From positions 1-64,000 of the forward strand of contig JADJNS010000023.1 in NCBI GenBank assembly GCA_016714225.1: a stretch of 64,000 bases of DNA, in the 5' to 3' direction. Below are positions 8,164-17,020 of this stretch, piece by piece (position 1 is the stretch's first letter; the number at the start of each line of letters is the position of its first letter). The notes beneath the pieces were generated by a model, which ran no database searches, was not told where the DNA came from, and saw only the letters and a program-made list of their open reading frames with translations. A program made the translations under genes and the position numbers. This DNA is from Archangiaceae bacterium. GTDB lineage: Bacteria; Myxococcota; Myxococcia; Myxococcales; Myxococcaceae.

Positions 8164-9456
8164 TCAGCCGACCAGCACGCCCGAGAGGGGGCCGGTGCCG
8201 TTGTCGAGGGCGCCGTACTTCATGGTCGAGGTGAAGCCCATGGCGTGCGTCGCGGTCACCAGCACGCGGTGGTTGGTGCCGGTGACCTTCTTGTACCGGC
8301 CGCCCTGCACCACCGTCGGCCCGCCCGCGATGACGAAGGGCACGTTGCCGATGTCGTGCGTCCACCCGGTGCCGAGCTCGCTGCCCCAGACCACCAGGGT
8401 GTTGTCGAGCACGCTGCCGCCGGCGGGGTCGGGAGTCGCCGCCAGCCGGTCGAGCAGGTAGGCGAAGCGCGCCGAGTACCAGGTGTAGATGGCCGCCTGC
8501 AGGTCTTGCGACGCCTGCGACGAGTCGTGGCTCAGCGCGTGGTGGCCCATCGCGTTCACGCCCAGCCACGGGTAGAGCGAGTTGTCGTTGTCGGCGATGA
8601 ACATCTGCATCGACAGCACGCGGGTCAGCCCGCAGCCCAGCGCGGCCGCGGCGATGTCGGCCTGACGGTCCATCGCGGTCTGCGAGTTCACTCCGGTCGG
8701 AGCGCCCGGGTACGTGCACATCGGCGCCTCGGCCGCGAGCCGCACCTCGAGCTCGCGCACCGCGGTGGCGTGCGCGTCGAGCCGCGACTTGTCGGCCGCG
8801 CTCATCTTGCCTTTGCGCGAGCCCAGGTCGGCCACCACCGTGTCGAGCACGCTGCGCCGCCGGTTGAGCTTCGCCGCCGCGGCGGCGGCGTTGGGGTCGA
8901 CGGTGGTGAACAGCGTCGAGAAGGCGCGCGCCGGGTCGTCGATGGGGCCCTTGGTGACGCGCGGGCCGCTGTAAATCATTCGCGTCGCGGGGTGCTGGCC
9001 GCCGCAGTTGTAGCCGAGCTCGATGCTGCTCCAGGTGGTCTCGTTGGCGGGCAGCTGCGCGGCGATGGTCTGGTCGACCGAGGTGCCGGTGCCCCAGCCG
9101 AAGCACTGCATGTGGTCGGTGCGGCAGAACTGGTTCGCCGCGGTGTCGATGGGAGACCCCGTCCACAGGGTCGGCATCGTGTACGTGTGGGGGATGTAAT
9201 AGCTGGTGCCGTACGGCAGCGAGAGCCCGTCGAGCAGGCTGAGCTTCGACTTGTGGTTCGCGAGCGGAGTGAGAATCGGCGAGAGCGTGAAGCTGGTCTC
9301 GGTGCCGGTGGGGCGCCACTTGGGCCAGATGGTGCCGTGCGGCGTGAAGTAGAGCAGCAGCTTGCGCTTCGGCGTGGCGGCGAGCGCGCGGGTCCACGGG
9401 AAGAGGGCGCCCAGCGCACCGAACTTGAGCGCCGCGCGGCGGGTGAACGAGGTCAT
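8164..9456 (-). CDS. DUF1552 protein, Tat-exported
   Basis: 430 residues. The start ATG 9456 overlaps the upstream stop as ATGA, indicating translational coupling. The N-terminus TRRAALKFGALGALF is a twin-arginine signal. The body matches DUF1552: PKRKLLLYFTPHGTIW, SAADKSRLDAHATAVRELE and, near the C-terminus, LVVWGSELGTGWTHDIGNVP, a metal-site-like region seen in DUF1552/DUF1501 (alkaline-phosphatase-superfamily-like) proteins. The family is nearly always encoded beside DUF1592/1588 cytochrome-like proteins in Planctomycetes and Myxococcota. Its biochemical role is not established. Confidence 0.85.
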   Translation of the reverse strand: MTSFTRRAALKFGALGALFPWTRALAATPKRKLLLYFTPHGTIWPKWRPTGTETSFTLSPILTPLANHKSKLSLLDGLSLPYGTSYYIPHTYTMPTLWTGSPIDTAANQFCRTDHMQCFGWGTGTSVDQTIAAQLPANETTWSSIELGYNCGGQHPATRMIYSGPRVTKGPIDDPARAFSTLFTTVDPNAAAAAAKLNRRRSVLDTVVADLGSRKGKMSAADKSRLDAHATAVRELEVRLAAEAPMCTYPGAPTGVNSQTAMDRQADIAAAALGCGLTRVLSMQMFIADNDNSLYPWLGVNAMGHHALSHDSSQASQDLQAAIYTWYSARFAYLLDRLAATPDPAGGSVLDNTLVVWGSELGTGWTHDIGNVPFVIAGGPTVVQGGRYKKVTGTNHRVLVTATHAMGFTSTMKYGALDNGTGPLSGVLVG

Positions 9457-11033
9457 TGGGCAGCTCCCCTGCGCACGTACTCGGACGAAGCGAGCGAGAG
9501 AATCAGCCGCTCGAGGCCGTTCGACTGCAGCACCCCGTCGGCCAGCTCGCGCATGTAGCAGGCGACCGGCGCCTGCTCGGGAATGCCGGTGGCATAGCGT
9601 GTCCACTGGCGGGCGAAGCACTCGGCGACCTCACGGCGGCCGGCGAGCATCTTCGACAGCTCGATGGAGCCGTGAATCGTAATCTGCTCGCCGCCCATCT
9701 TGAACGACGAGCTGTCGTCGATGGCCATGCCGCCTTCGGTGTCGCGCCACTTGCCCAGCGCGTCGAAGTGCTCGAACGCGAAGCCCATGCCGTCCATCGC
9801 GCGGTGGCAGCTGCCGCAGCTCTCGTCGGAGAAGTGGCGCTCGAGCCGCTGGCGCGTGGTGAGCCCCGGCACCGGCGGAGGCAGGTTCACGTTGACGCCC
9901 GCGGGAGGCGGAGGCGGCGGCTTGCACATCAGGTTCGCCAGCACCGCGTAGCCGCGCAGCGTGGGCGAGGTCGACTCGGCGTGCGCCAGCGACGCCATGA
10001 CCCCGGGCGAGGTGAGCAGGCCGGCGCGGCGCAGCGGGTTGAGCTGGGTGACGCCGTCGACCGTCGAGAGCGCGTCGGGGCCGTAGTAGGCCACCAGCGC
10101 CGGAGCAGCGGCGGTGCGCGGAGTGGTGAGCAGCGCGGCCAGGCCGTCGCCTTGGAGCGTGGAGAGACGGAAGGTGTCGACCGGCTCGCGCGCCATCGCG
10201 GTGAGCAGCGGCGTGCCGAGCGCCACCAGGTCGGGGCGGGCGTTCACCTGCTCCAACCGCTCGAGCTCGAGCCACTGCGAGACGAACGCCTCGAGGCCCC
10301 GCTCGCTGCGCGGGTCGCGCAGCATCTTGCGCGCGGTCTGGCGCACGCCTTCGGCGGTGCTCAGCCGGCCGGTGGCGGCGAGCCCGAGCAGCCAGTCGTC
10401 GGGGTTGTGGCCCCACAGCATGAGCGCGAGGCGCGCGGCCACCGCGTAGCCGTCGAGCAGGCCTTCGTCAGAGGTGGGCTCGTCGAGGTAGAGAAACGAC
10501 GGGCTCTGGAGCATCGCCTCGAGCACCCACTGGGCGCCCTCGAGCCGCGAGCGGCCCTGCGCGGTGCCGGCCTCGAACAGGCCGCGGTAGCGGGCGCGCT
10601 GCTCGGGGTCGAGCGGCCGGCGAAAGAAGCGCGGCGCGAGCTCGTCGAACAGCCAGGTCTCGCAGCCCGACGCGGTGCAGGGCGCCAGCGACACCTTCTT
10701 CACCACCGCCTCGGCCCAGTCGAAGTAACCCTGTACCTGCTGCGAGTCGACCGGCGAAGAGACGTTGCTGCGGTAGGTGAACAGCCGCTCGTCGGTGACC
10801 GGCAGCGCGACGTCGATGCCCAGCACCTGGTGCACGGTCTGCTCGACGTGGGTGCGGTTCAACCGGCGCATCGGCACCGGAGCGCCGGGCAGGCCCAGCT
10901 CGCTGCAGGTCTCGCCACCAGCGGGCACCGTCACCGTGACGACGGGCGGCACCACGACGTGCGGCTCGGGAGTTTCGATGGTGCCCGTGCAGGCGCACAC
11001 CAGGAGGAGCAGGGCTCGAGTGCGGGGGCGCAT
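9453..11033 (-). CDS. DUF1592/DUF1588/DUF1585 lipoprotein with cytochrome c motif
   Basis: 526 residues from ATG 11033; lipobox LLVCAC. Domain order is a DUF1587-like start (RRLNRTHVEQTVHQVLGI), DUF1595 (LAPRFFRRPLDPEQRARYRG), DUF1592 (LQSPSFLYLDE, then AARLALMLWG), DUF1588 (RRAGLLTSPGVMASLAH, then LRGYAVLANLMC) and DUF1585. A CGSCHRAMDGMGFAFEHFD heme/metal site lies in the last third. Planctomycete-type multi-domain protein, predicted to be a surface lipoprotein and the partner of the coupled DUF1552 gene. Electron transfer is inferred from the CxxCH only. Confidence 0.85.
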   Translation of the reverse strand: MRPRTRALLLLVCACTGTIETPEPHVVVPPVVTVTVPAGGETCSELGLPGAPVPMRRLNRTHVEQTVHQVLGIDVALPVTDERLFTYRSNVSSPVDSQQVQGYFDWAEAVVKKVSLAPCTASGCETWLFDELAPRFFRRPLDPEQRARYRGLFEAGTAQGRSRLEGAQWVLEAMLQSPSFLYLDEPTSDEGLLDGYAVAARLALMLWGHNPDDWLLGLAATGRLSTAEGVRQTARKMLRDPRSERGLEAFVSQWLELERLEQVNARPDLVALGTPLLTAMAREPVDTFRLSTLQGDGLAALLTTPRTAAAPALVAYYGPDALSTVDGVTQLNPLRRAGLLTSPGVMASLAHAESTSPTLRGYAVLANLMCKPPPPPPAGVNVNLPPPVPGLTTRQRLERHFSDESCGSCHRAMDGMGFAFEHFDALGKWRDTEGGMAIDDSSSFKMGGEQITIHGSIELSKMLAGRREVAECFARQWTRYATGIPEQAPVACYMRELADGVLQSNGLERLILSLASSEYVRRGAAQ

Positions 11034-11154
11034 CGCGGTCGGGATTACACCACTTCCCCTCCCCCCGGGACAGCCGGGGAACCGCGTGTCCCACACGAGT
11101 CACTGCCCGGGAACATCGCGCGCCGAAGGTTCTCGAGCCCGATGATGGCCGGCC

Positions 11155-12540
11155 ATGAATCGCCTCGTCGGGTGCCTGCTGATCATCTCCTGTGTGACTC
11201 CCCCGCTCGAGCCGGTCGACGCAGGGTCTGCAGGGGGAAGCGGCGCCGCGGGTGGATCAGCTGCGACGTCAGGAGGCAGTGCGACGGCGGGAGGCAGTGC
11301 GACGGCGGGAGGCAGTGCGACCGCGGGAGGCAGTGCGACGGCGGGAGGCAGTGCGACGGCGGGAGGCAGTGCGACCGCGGGAGGCAGTGCGACGGCGGGA
11401 GGCAGTGCGACGGCGGGAGGCAGTGCGACCGCGGGAGGCAGTGCGACGGCGGGAGGCAGTGCGACCGCGGGAGGTAGTGCGACGGCAGGCGGATCAGCGA
11501 CCGCCGGAGGCGCCGGAACGGCCGGCGGTGGAGCCTCGGCGTTCGTGTGCACTCCAGCGATGGGCTCGACGCGGGGCGCAGGCGACGGCTGCCGCACGCT
11601 GAACCAGGCGTACAGCGCGCGCACCATCAACGTGGGCTACTACCCCTACCGGGTGAAGGCCCCGCTGCCGCAGTACTCGGGCGACGTCGGCGGCTCGAAC
11701 AAGGGAGTGCTGCTGCAGACGGTGCCGGTGGGCGCGTACGTGGGGCTCGCGTCCGACGGGCCCTGGTACGACCCGCCCAGCGGCAGCTGCTTCCCCACCG
11801 GGTTCGCGTGCGGCAGCCCGACGCGCTCGGCGTGTCCCGACAACAGCCCTCCGCTGCGGCCGACCCGAGCGGGCTTCGCGTGGGGCTACGCGTACGACGG
11901 CGCGAGTCACATGCAGGGCTGGTTTCCCTTCGACCCCAACCTGCTCGAGTTCGTGGGCTTCACCTCGCACCCCTGTGCGCTGGGCCCGGCGGGCGCCGAC
12001 TACGAGGTCGAGAGCGCGTGCGGTCAGCCGCTCGCGGCGTGCTCGGGCGGCAACACCACCTGTCACGCCACCAACCGCTGCGACGAAGGCGGCGACGACT
12101 GCGGCAGCGTGAGCTGCGGCGCGAGCAGCGGAGGCCCGTGGACTCCGACCGCGCACCGACTGACGCTCGCCTCGCCGGGTGGCCACACCTGCACCCAGCG
12201 CACTCCGCCGCTGGCGGGAGTGAAGTGCCTCGCGAACGGCAGCGACCCCGACTTCTTCTTCGTCTACCCGTTCGGCGCGTACCTGTACTGGGCGCAGAAC
12301 AGCACCACCAAGCACTGGCTCCACTACGGCGACCGGGTGCAGGTGTACTTCACGAACGTCGATGCCCAGGGCGTGCGCTGGTACTTCGTCGAGGTGCTGC
12401 AGTCGGGCGCGCCGGTGCTCACTCCGCCGAGCGACGGGTCGGGCGCGGGCGGCGCCTGCGACCTCGACCACCCCGAGTCGTGCACCCCGTGCAAGAACGG
12501 CGGAGCGTGTGGCTGGGTGCAGTCGGTGTTCTTCAACTGA
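11155..12540 (+). CDS. Lipoprotein with GGSATA-repeat linker and Cys-rich C-terminal domain
   Basis: 461 residues from ATG 11155; lipobox LIISC. Residues ~37-116 are a low-complexity linker made of repeated GGSATA, encoded by the 18-bp tandem repeat. The globular part (about 125-461) has many Cys residues and aromatic stretches (TINVGYYPYRVKAPLPQYSG; WGYAYDGASHMQGWFPFD) that look like SH3-like or peptidoglycan-associated beta domains, and ends CTPCKNGGACGWVQSVFFN. I recognise no catalytic motif. It is divergent from the DUF1592 gene at 11033. The linker length is likely variable between strains. Confidence 0.75.
   Translation: MNRLVGCLLIISCVTPPLEPVDAGSAGGSGAAGGSAATSGGSATAGGSATAGGSATAGGSATAGGSATAGGSATAGGSATAGGSATAGGSATAGGSATAGGSATAGGSATAGGSATAGGAGTAGGGASAFVCTPAMGSTRGAGDGCRTLNQAYSARTINVGYYPYRVKAPLPQYSGDVGGSNKGVLLQTVPVGAYVGLASDGPWYDPPSGSCFPTGFACGSPTRSACPDNSPPLRPTRAGFAWGYAYDGASHMQGWFPFDPNLLEFVGFTSHPCALGPAGADYEVESACGQPLAACSGGNTTCHATNRCDEGGDDCGSVSCGASSGGPWTPTAHRLTLASPGGHTCTQRTPPLAGVKCLANGSDPDFFFVYPFGAYLYWAQNSTTKHWLHYGDRVQVYFTNVDAQGVRWYFVEVLQSGAPVLTPPSDGSGAGGACDLDHPESCTPCKNGGACGWVQSVFFN
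11263..11496 (+). repeat. 18-bp tandem repeat (~13 copies) with 54-bp higher-order period
   Basis: The unit is GCGACGGCGGGAGGCAGT or its variant GCGACC. From 11281 eleven near-perfect units run in the order A-A-B-A-A-B-A-A-B-A-B, where B has C at the sixth base. The array therefore grew partly as 54-bp blocks. It is in frame and encodes the GGSATA linker of the surrounding lipoprotein. Flanking units at 11263 and 11479 are degenerate. Confidence 0.95.
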
Positions 12541-13297
12541 GCGCGCGGCGGAAAAAGCCGCGCTCGGGTTCGGTCACGCGTGGGCCCGCGTGCGCCCCCC
12601 GACCGCTCCCTGAACGAGGGCTCGAGTCGACGCCGGCGTGGTGGTGCACCGGGGCCATCTACGACTTCCCCTCGGGCGCATTCGGTGCTCTCGCCAAGTG
12701 CCGGAGCCAGACGTGTTCGCTGCAGACTTCGCGATGCTCGCGCGGGTCTGGGCGGGGGCCAGCGCCCAAGAGAACCTGGGGCGACGTGGGTGCGTCATGA
12801 GGCGAAGGGCCGATGAGGGCTCGGCAGGCGCGGCCCGGCGCTGCTGCACGATGCTCAGTCCGCGAAGGCCCCGAGGCGCCGGCGACAGCCGCGAAATCGT
12901 CGCCACGCGTCCCTCACCCCACGTGGGAGTGTTTACGACCAACCCGTGGGCCTAAACACTCCCACGTCGATGTCTCTGCTGCCCACCCGGGTGCATCGAT
13001 CCGGCAGACGGCCGCTGCGGGGCACTCCGCAGCGCTCCACCGCCGGCGACACGTGGCGCGAAGTCGAGGGGCACGCGCGAATGAGCGGGCGGTCGCACAA
13101 AGAGGCGCGAGTGCTCGGACGATCGGCGGCGTGACTGAACACGCCGAGCGCCGACGCCCGCTTCGCAACGAGGCGCGGCGAGTCGCAAGGCCCACCTGAG
13201 CCACCCCACCCTGTCAGCCAGACGCGTGCCGGCACGAAGACGAGCGCCACCACCGAGCGCCACCACCGCGCCCAAGTCTCGGCGCAGCCCAACGGCC
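12541..13297. other. 757-bp gene-free region
   Basis: No frame here shows a signal peptide, a motif or a plausible start. The frames present are Arg/Pro-rich shadows. It contains a perfect 15-bp inverted repeat (12921-12967), a doubled 12-mer GAGCGCCACCAC (near 13244-13267) and otherwise featureless GC-rich DNA. It lies between convergent genes (ending 12540 and 13298), so promoters are not needed. It could be a decayed gene or mobile element remnant. Confidence 0.6.
12921..12967. repeat. Perfect 15-bp inverted repeat, 17-nt loop
   Basis: ACGTGGGAGTGTTTA (12921-12935) is followed by 17 nt and then TAAACACTCCCACGT (12953-12967). The AT-containing TTTA/TAAA core stands out in this GC-rich region. 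It could be a transcription terminator hairpin between the convergent genes, a protein binding site or the remains of an element. No T-run follows on either side, so a simple intrinsic terminator is not favoured. Confidence 0.85.
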
Positions 13298-15607
13298 TCA
13301 ATTCACCGACAGGCCGCTGGCGCGGGCGAGGGCGGCGCCGACCTTCGAGAGCAGCCTGTCCATCTGCGCGTCGAGCACGGCGGTGGCGTTGTCGTCGGTG
13401 GAGACCACCACGGCGTCGCCGTCGTCCAAGTCGACCTGCACGTCGGCGAGCGGCTGGCCCTCGAGGGTGGCGCGGGCGGTGAGGCCGAGCAGCGGCCAGC
13501 GGGTCTTCGCCACCTGCACGCTCTTGCCCAACAGCCGCGGAGTCAGCGCCACCTCGATGGTCACTCCGCGCTCGGCCGAGCCCGCCGAGACCGCCAGCAC
13601 TTCGCGCGCGCGGGTGGTCATCGCCTGCGAGAAGCCGTCGTAGAGCCGCAGCGGGAAGCGCCCCATCGACTCCTTCAGCTCGCGGTCGGAGAACGAGGTG
13701 GCCTGCACCCCGGTCGCCCCTTCGGGCGGCATCGCCTTCGACCGGAAGTGCAGCAGCGGGTGCTTCGCCTTCATCACCTCGCTCATCAGCGCCCCCAGCG
13801 CGACCCGCCGCGGGTCACCTTTGTCGAGCGTGGCCTCGAGGTCTCTGCGCGCCGCGCTCAGCGTCGCCTGGCGAAACGCTTCGAACCGCTCGCTGCCCTC
13901 GCCGTTGGGCCGCTGCGCCAGCGCCTTGGCCATGTCGACGGCCGAGCCGCCGTTCACCGCGGCCGCCCAGCTGCGCTCGCGCTCGCGCACCGAGCCCACC
14001 AGCGCCGCTGCGATGGCCAGCCCCACTGCCACCGCCACGCTGTACCCCCACCGCTTCGCGCGCGCCGCGCGCTTCGCTCCCTTCACCTTCGACCGAAACG
14101 TGGGCGCGAGAAACTCGCCGGGGATGAAGTCGAAGCCCTGCTCGGCCTCGAGCAGCCCGCCGTGCATCAACTGCAACGCGCGGTAGCGGTACTCGTGCAG
14201 CGCCTGCGCGAAGGCCAGCGCGTCTTGCTGCCCGCGAATCTGCACCTTCATCTTCTTCTTCCCGAACGGCAGGGTGATGGTGGTCGCCGAGTACACCCCG
14301 TTCATGTACTGGTGCAGCAGCTTCGGCTCGGCCAGGTTCACCAGTGGCCAGGCCACCAGCTTCTCGACGCCGACCTCGAGCATGTAGAGCGGGTGCACCG
14401 AAATCATGCGGCGGTGTGGCACCGCGAAGCTCCAGCTCAGCTCGCGCCACGCCCACACCATCGGCGCGGTCACGGCGAGCGCGAGCACCCCGTAGACCAC
14501 CGCCAGCCCGCCCGGCCAGCCCGACTCGTTCACCACGCTCACCAGCGCCACCAGGCCCCACAGGGCGGTGAAGAGCAGCGCCAGCAGCACGTCGGCGAGC
14601 TTCCCCCGCCGGTTCACCCGGCGAATGTGCGCGGTCTGGCTCTCTTCGACCAGCCACTGCTGCGAGGGCTCGGGCAGCTCTTCGATGAACACCTCGAGCC
14701 GGGGAGGAAACTGCACCCCGCCCTCGCGGCCCGAGAGCTCGCGAACCTTCTGCAGCAGCAGGTTCGCCTCGTCGCTCAGCGCACGGCTGAAGAACAGCGC
14801 GGCGAGGCTCTGCAGCCGCTCGGCCGAGACCTGCTTCATCTCGTCGTCGCCCGGCGCGATGGTGCCGAGCAGCTCGGCCAGGTCGCGCTCGAGCGCCGCC
14901 CGGTCGGGCCGGTCGAGCCGCAGGTGCATGCGGGTGAGAATCAACGGCGCGCGATGCGGCACGGCCGCGAGGCCCTGGTCGAGCCGCGCCAGCGCCTCGT
15001 CGTGGCGGCCCTGCGCGGCCAGCGACTCGGCGACGAAGTCCCACGCTTGGGGGTCTCTACCGCCGGTAATCTTCACCCACGCCTCGCTCGCCGCCTGGGC
15101 GTCGGCGTGACGCTTGAGCCGGGTGAGCACCAGCGCGTGACGGTAGCGGTACCAGGCCGCATCGGGGTGCTGCTGCACCAGTGCCTGCAGCTGCGCCTCG
15201 GCATCGGCGAAGTTCTCTTCGTTGAAGAAGACGTGATGCAAGAGGTTGCGCGCGTCTTCGAGGTCGGGCTTCTCGGCCACCATCGCCTTGAGCGCCACGC
15301 GGGCCAGCTCGATGTCTCCGCGCTGGAGCTGCGCCAGCGCCTCGCGCAGCCGGGTGCGGTACGGCTCTTCGACGCCCTGGTACGGCTCGGTCTCTTCGGC
15401 GAAGCGCGCGCGCGCCGCTGAGTCTTTGAGCTGCTCGTAGGCGTGCTGCACCCGGCTGAACTCTTCGGGGTGCGACTCGGGCGGAAACTGCCGCAGCAGC
15501 GCAAAGTAGCGCTTCTTCAGCTCGCCGTCAGAGACGTCACGCGCGACGCCGAGCACCTCGAACGGGTTGTCGGAGACCGGCAGCGTCGAGCCCATGCGCG
15601 CGCGCAT
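13298..15607 (-). CDS. Degenerate J-domain / TPR membrane protein
   Basis: 769 residues; starts at 15607 or the internal ATG 15595. The N-terminus NPFEVLGVARDVSDGELKKR, then YFALLRQFPPESHPEEFSRV and QHAYEQL, has J-domain spacing, but the HPD tripeptide needed to stimulate Hsp70 is replaced (QFPPESHP). Residues ~85-260 are TPR-like (DAEAQLQALVQQHPDAAWYR; HDEALARLDQGLAA). Two hydrophobic helices lie near residues 340-385 (VLLALLFTALWGLVALVSVV; LAVVYGVLALAVTAPMVWAW) and another near 525-545. The C-terminal region is a soluble beta-rich domain. Probably an inner-membrane scaffold. It is not adjacent to an Hsp70 gene. Confidence 0.75.
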   Translation of the reverse strand: MRARMGSTLPVSDNPFEVLGVARDVSDGELKKRYFALLRQFPPESHPEEFSRVQHAYEQLKDSAARARFAEETEPYQGVEEPYRTRLREALAQLQRGDIELARVALKAMVAEKPDLEDARNLLHHVFFNEENFADAEAQLQALVQQHPDAAWYRYRHALVLTRLKRHADAQAASEAWVKITGGRDPQAWDFVAESLAAQGRHDEALARLDQGLAAVPHRAPLILTRMHLRLDRPDRAALERDLAELLGTIAPGDDEMKQVSAERLQSLAALFFSRALSDEANLLLQKVRELSGREGGVQFPPRLEVFIEELPEPSQQWLVEESQTAHIRRVNRRGKLADVLLALLFTALWGLVALVSVVNESGWPGGLAVVYGVLALAVTAPMVWAWRELSWSFAVPHRRMISVHPLYMLEVGVEKLVAWPLVNLAEPKLLHQYMNGVYSATTITLPFGKKKMKVQIRGQQDALAFAQALHEYRYRALQLMHGGLLEAEQGFDFIPGEFLAPTFRSKVKGAKRAARAKRWGYSVAVAVGLAIAAALVGSVRERERSWAAAVNGGSAVDMAKALAQRPNGEGSERFEAFRQATLSAARRDLEATLDKGDPRRVALGALMSEVMKAKHPLLHFRSKAMPPEGATGVQATSFSDRELKESMGRFPLRLYDGFSQAMTTRAREVLAVSAGSAERGVTIEVALTPRLLGKSVQVAKTRWPLLGLTARATLEGQPLADVQVDLDDGDAVVVSTDDNATAVLDAQMDRLLSKVGAALARASGLSVN

Positions 15608-15655
15608 AGAACCCGCTCGCGGCGGTGAACACTACGTTTTTCAAGCAGCGCCTTC

Positions 15656-17020
15656 TCAGGCCTTCAGCGCCGCGACCGGCGTGGTCGACAGCCCGCTGTC
15701 TTTGCCCACCGAGGTGACGCCGGTGCCGACCGCCTGCAGGCAGGTGAGCAGCACGTTCGACACGCTCTTGCCGCCGCTGCCGCGCTCGTGAATGCCGGGG
15801 TACCTGAGCGCTCCGCCGCCGCGGCCGGCGACCAGAATCGGGTAGTCGTTGATGGAGTGGTCGAGACCCTCGGCCACGTCGGTGCTGCACAGCAGGCAGC
15901 TGCGGTCGAGCACGTTGCCGGTGCCCTCGACCGACTTCTTCAGCCGGTCGAGCAGGTAGGCGAAGTTGCGAATGGTGAACTTCACCCCTTCGTTCACCGC
16001 GCCCTGCTGGGCGGCGTCGTGGGTGAGCGCGTGCTCGTTGTCGCGCGGCTGGCCGGGGCTCAGGTCTTTGAAGCACTGGCCCCCCACCGAGCCGGTGAAC
16101 TGGTAGCTCACCACCCGGGTGAGGTCGCAGGCGAAGGCCAGCGCCATCAGGTCCGAGAAGATCTTGTTCACCGTCTCGTACTGCTCGACCTGGTTCACGT
16201 CTTGGTTGGTGTTCGTCACCGTGGCGGGCTGCGCGCACGACGAGGTGATGACCGAGGGCAGCGCGAGAATCTGCGAGCGCACCTCGGAGATGGCGGTGAG
16301 GTGCTGGTCGAGCCGCGCCTTGTCGGCGGCGCTGACCTGGGTCTGCAGCCGCTTGGCGTCGTCTTTCACCGCGTCGAGCACGTTGACGCGCAGCCGGTCG
16401 CGCGGGTCGGTGGGGTCTTTCGGGGTGAAGCCCATGAACAGGCGCGAGAACAGCGCCGCGGGGTTGGTCTCTTGCGGCATGGGCGCGTCGGGCCCGCGGT
16501 GCGAGAGGTACTGCAGAGTCGGGCCCTCGCCGCGGGTGAAGCGCTTCGAGACCGCCAGCTGCAGCGACTTGAAGGTGGTGTTGCCGGCAATCTTGTCGGC
16601 CGCCACCTGGTCGATGCTCATCATGCCGAACTTCGACGAGTAGCCCGCGCCGCCGGTGGGCGTGAGGGGAATGAACGGGGCGCCCGAGTACAGCGCCGCC
16701 ACGCCGTTGTGGTGGCCGCGCAGGTTCGGCGTCTTCACGTCGTAGCCGCTGACCACGCTGACGTACGACTTCACGTCGATGCCCTTCGACGCGTCGACCA
16801 GGCCGCTCAGCTGCTCGGTGAGCTGCCAGCCGGCGCCGGTGACGCTCGGCGTCCACTTCGAGCGGAGCACCCCGTTGCCGAAGAACCAGGTGACGAAGCG
16901 CAGCGGCAGCGGCATGCCCTGCGCGTAGGCGGTGCCGTTCACGTTGAGCATCACCTCGAGCGTGGGCAGCGCGACTGCGGCGGCGGTGCCGCGCAGCAGC
17001 GTCCTTCGAGACAGCTTCAT
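15656..17020 (-). CDS. DUF1552 protein, Tat-exported (second paralogue)
   Basis: 454 residues from ATG 17020, ATGA-coupled to the upstream DUF1592 gene. The signal MKLSRRTLLRGTAAAVALP is twin-arginine type. Family landmarks are LRFVTWFFGNGVLRSKW, SAADKARLDQHLTAISEVRS, FACDLTRVVSYQFTGS, DNEHALTHDAAQQ and CSTDVAEGLDHSINDYPILV. Size and motif order match DUF1552. Compared with the copy at 8164 the C-terminal metal-site-like segment is CSTDVAEG in place of WGSELGTG. Role unknown; presumed periplasmic or surface partner of the coupled lipoprotein. Confidence 0.87.
   Translation of the reverse strand: MKLSRRTLLRGTAAAVALPTLEVMLNVNGTAYAQGMPLPLRFVTWFFGNGVLRSKWTPSVTGAGWQLTEQLSGLVDASKGIDVKSYVSVVSGYDVKTPNLRGHHNGVAALYSGAPFIPLTPTGGAGYSSKFGMMSIDQVAADKIAGNTTFKSLQLAVSKRFTRGEGPTLQYLSHRGPDAPMPQETNPAALFSRLFMGFTPKDPTDPRDRLRVNVLDAVKDDAKRLQTQVSAADKARLDQHLTAISEVRSQILALPSVITSSCAQPATVTNTNQDVNQVEQYETVNKIFSDLMALAFACDLTRVVSYQFTGSVGGQCFKDLSPGQPRDNEHALTHDAAQQGAVNEGVKFTIRNFAYLLDRLKKSVEGTGNVLDRSCLLCSTDVAEGLDHSINDYPILVAGRGGGALRYPGIHERGSGGKSVSNVLLTCLQAVGTGVTSVGKDSGLSTTPVAALKA

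Noticed and set aside
11263..11496. Possible CRISPR array
   Set aside because: Units are directly adjacent 18-mers with no spacers, and they are in frame in a lipoprotein gene.
11100..11630. Minus-strand frame encoding a PPAVAL repeat
   Set aside because: Reverse reading of the 18-bp array; the plus frame has a signal peptide and a real globular domain.
12574..13301. Small frames on both strands in the gene-free region
   Set aside because: No signal peptide, no ribosome binding site, Arg/Pro-rich compositions typical of non-coding GC-rich DNA.
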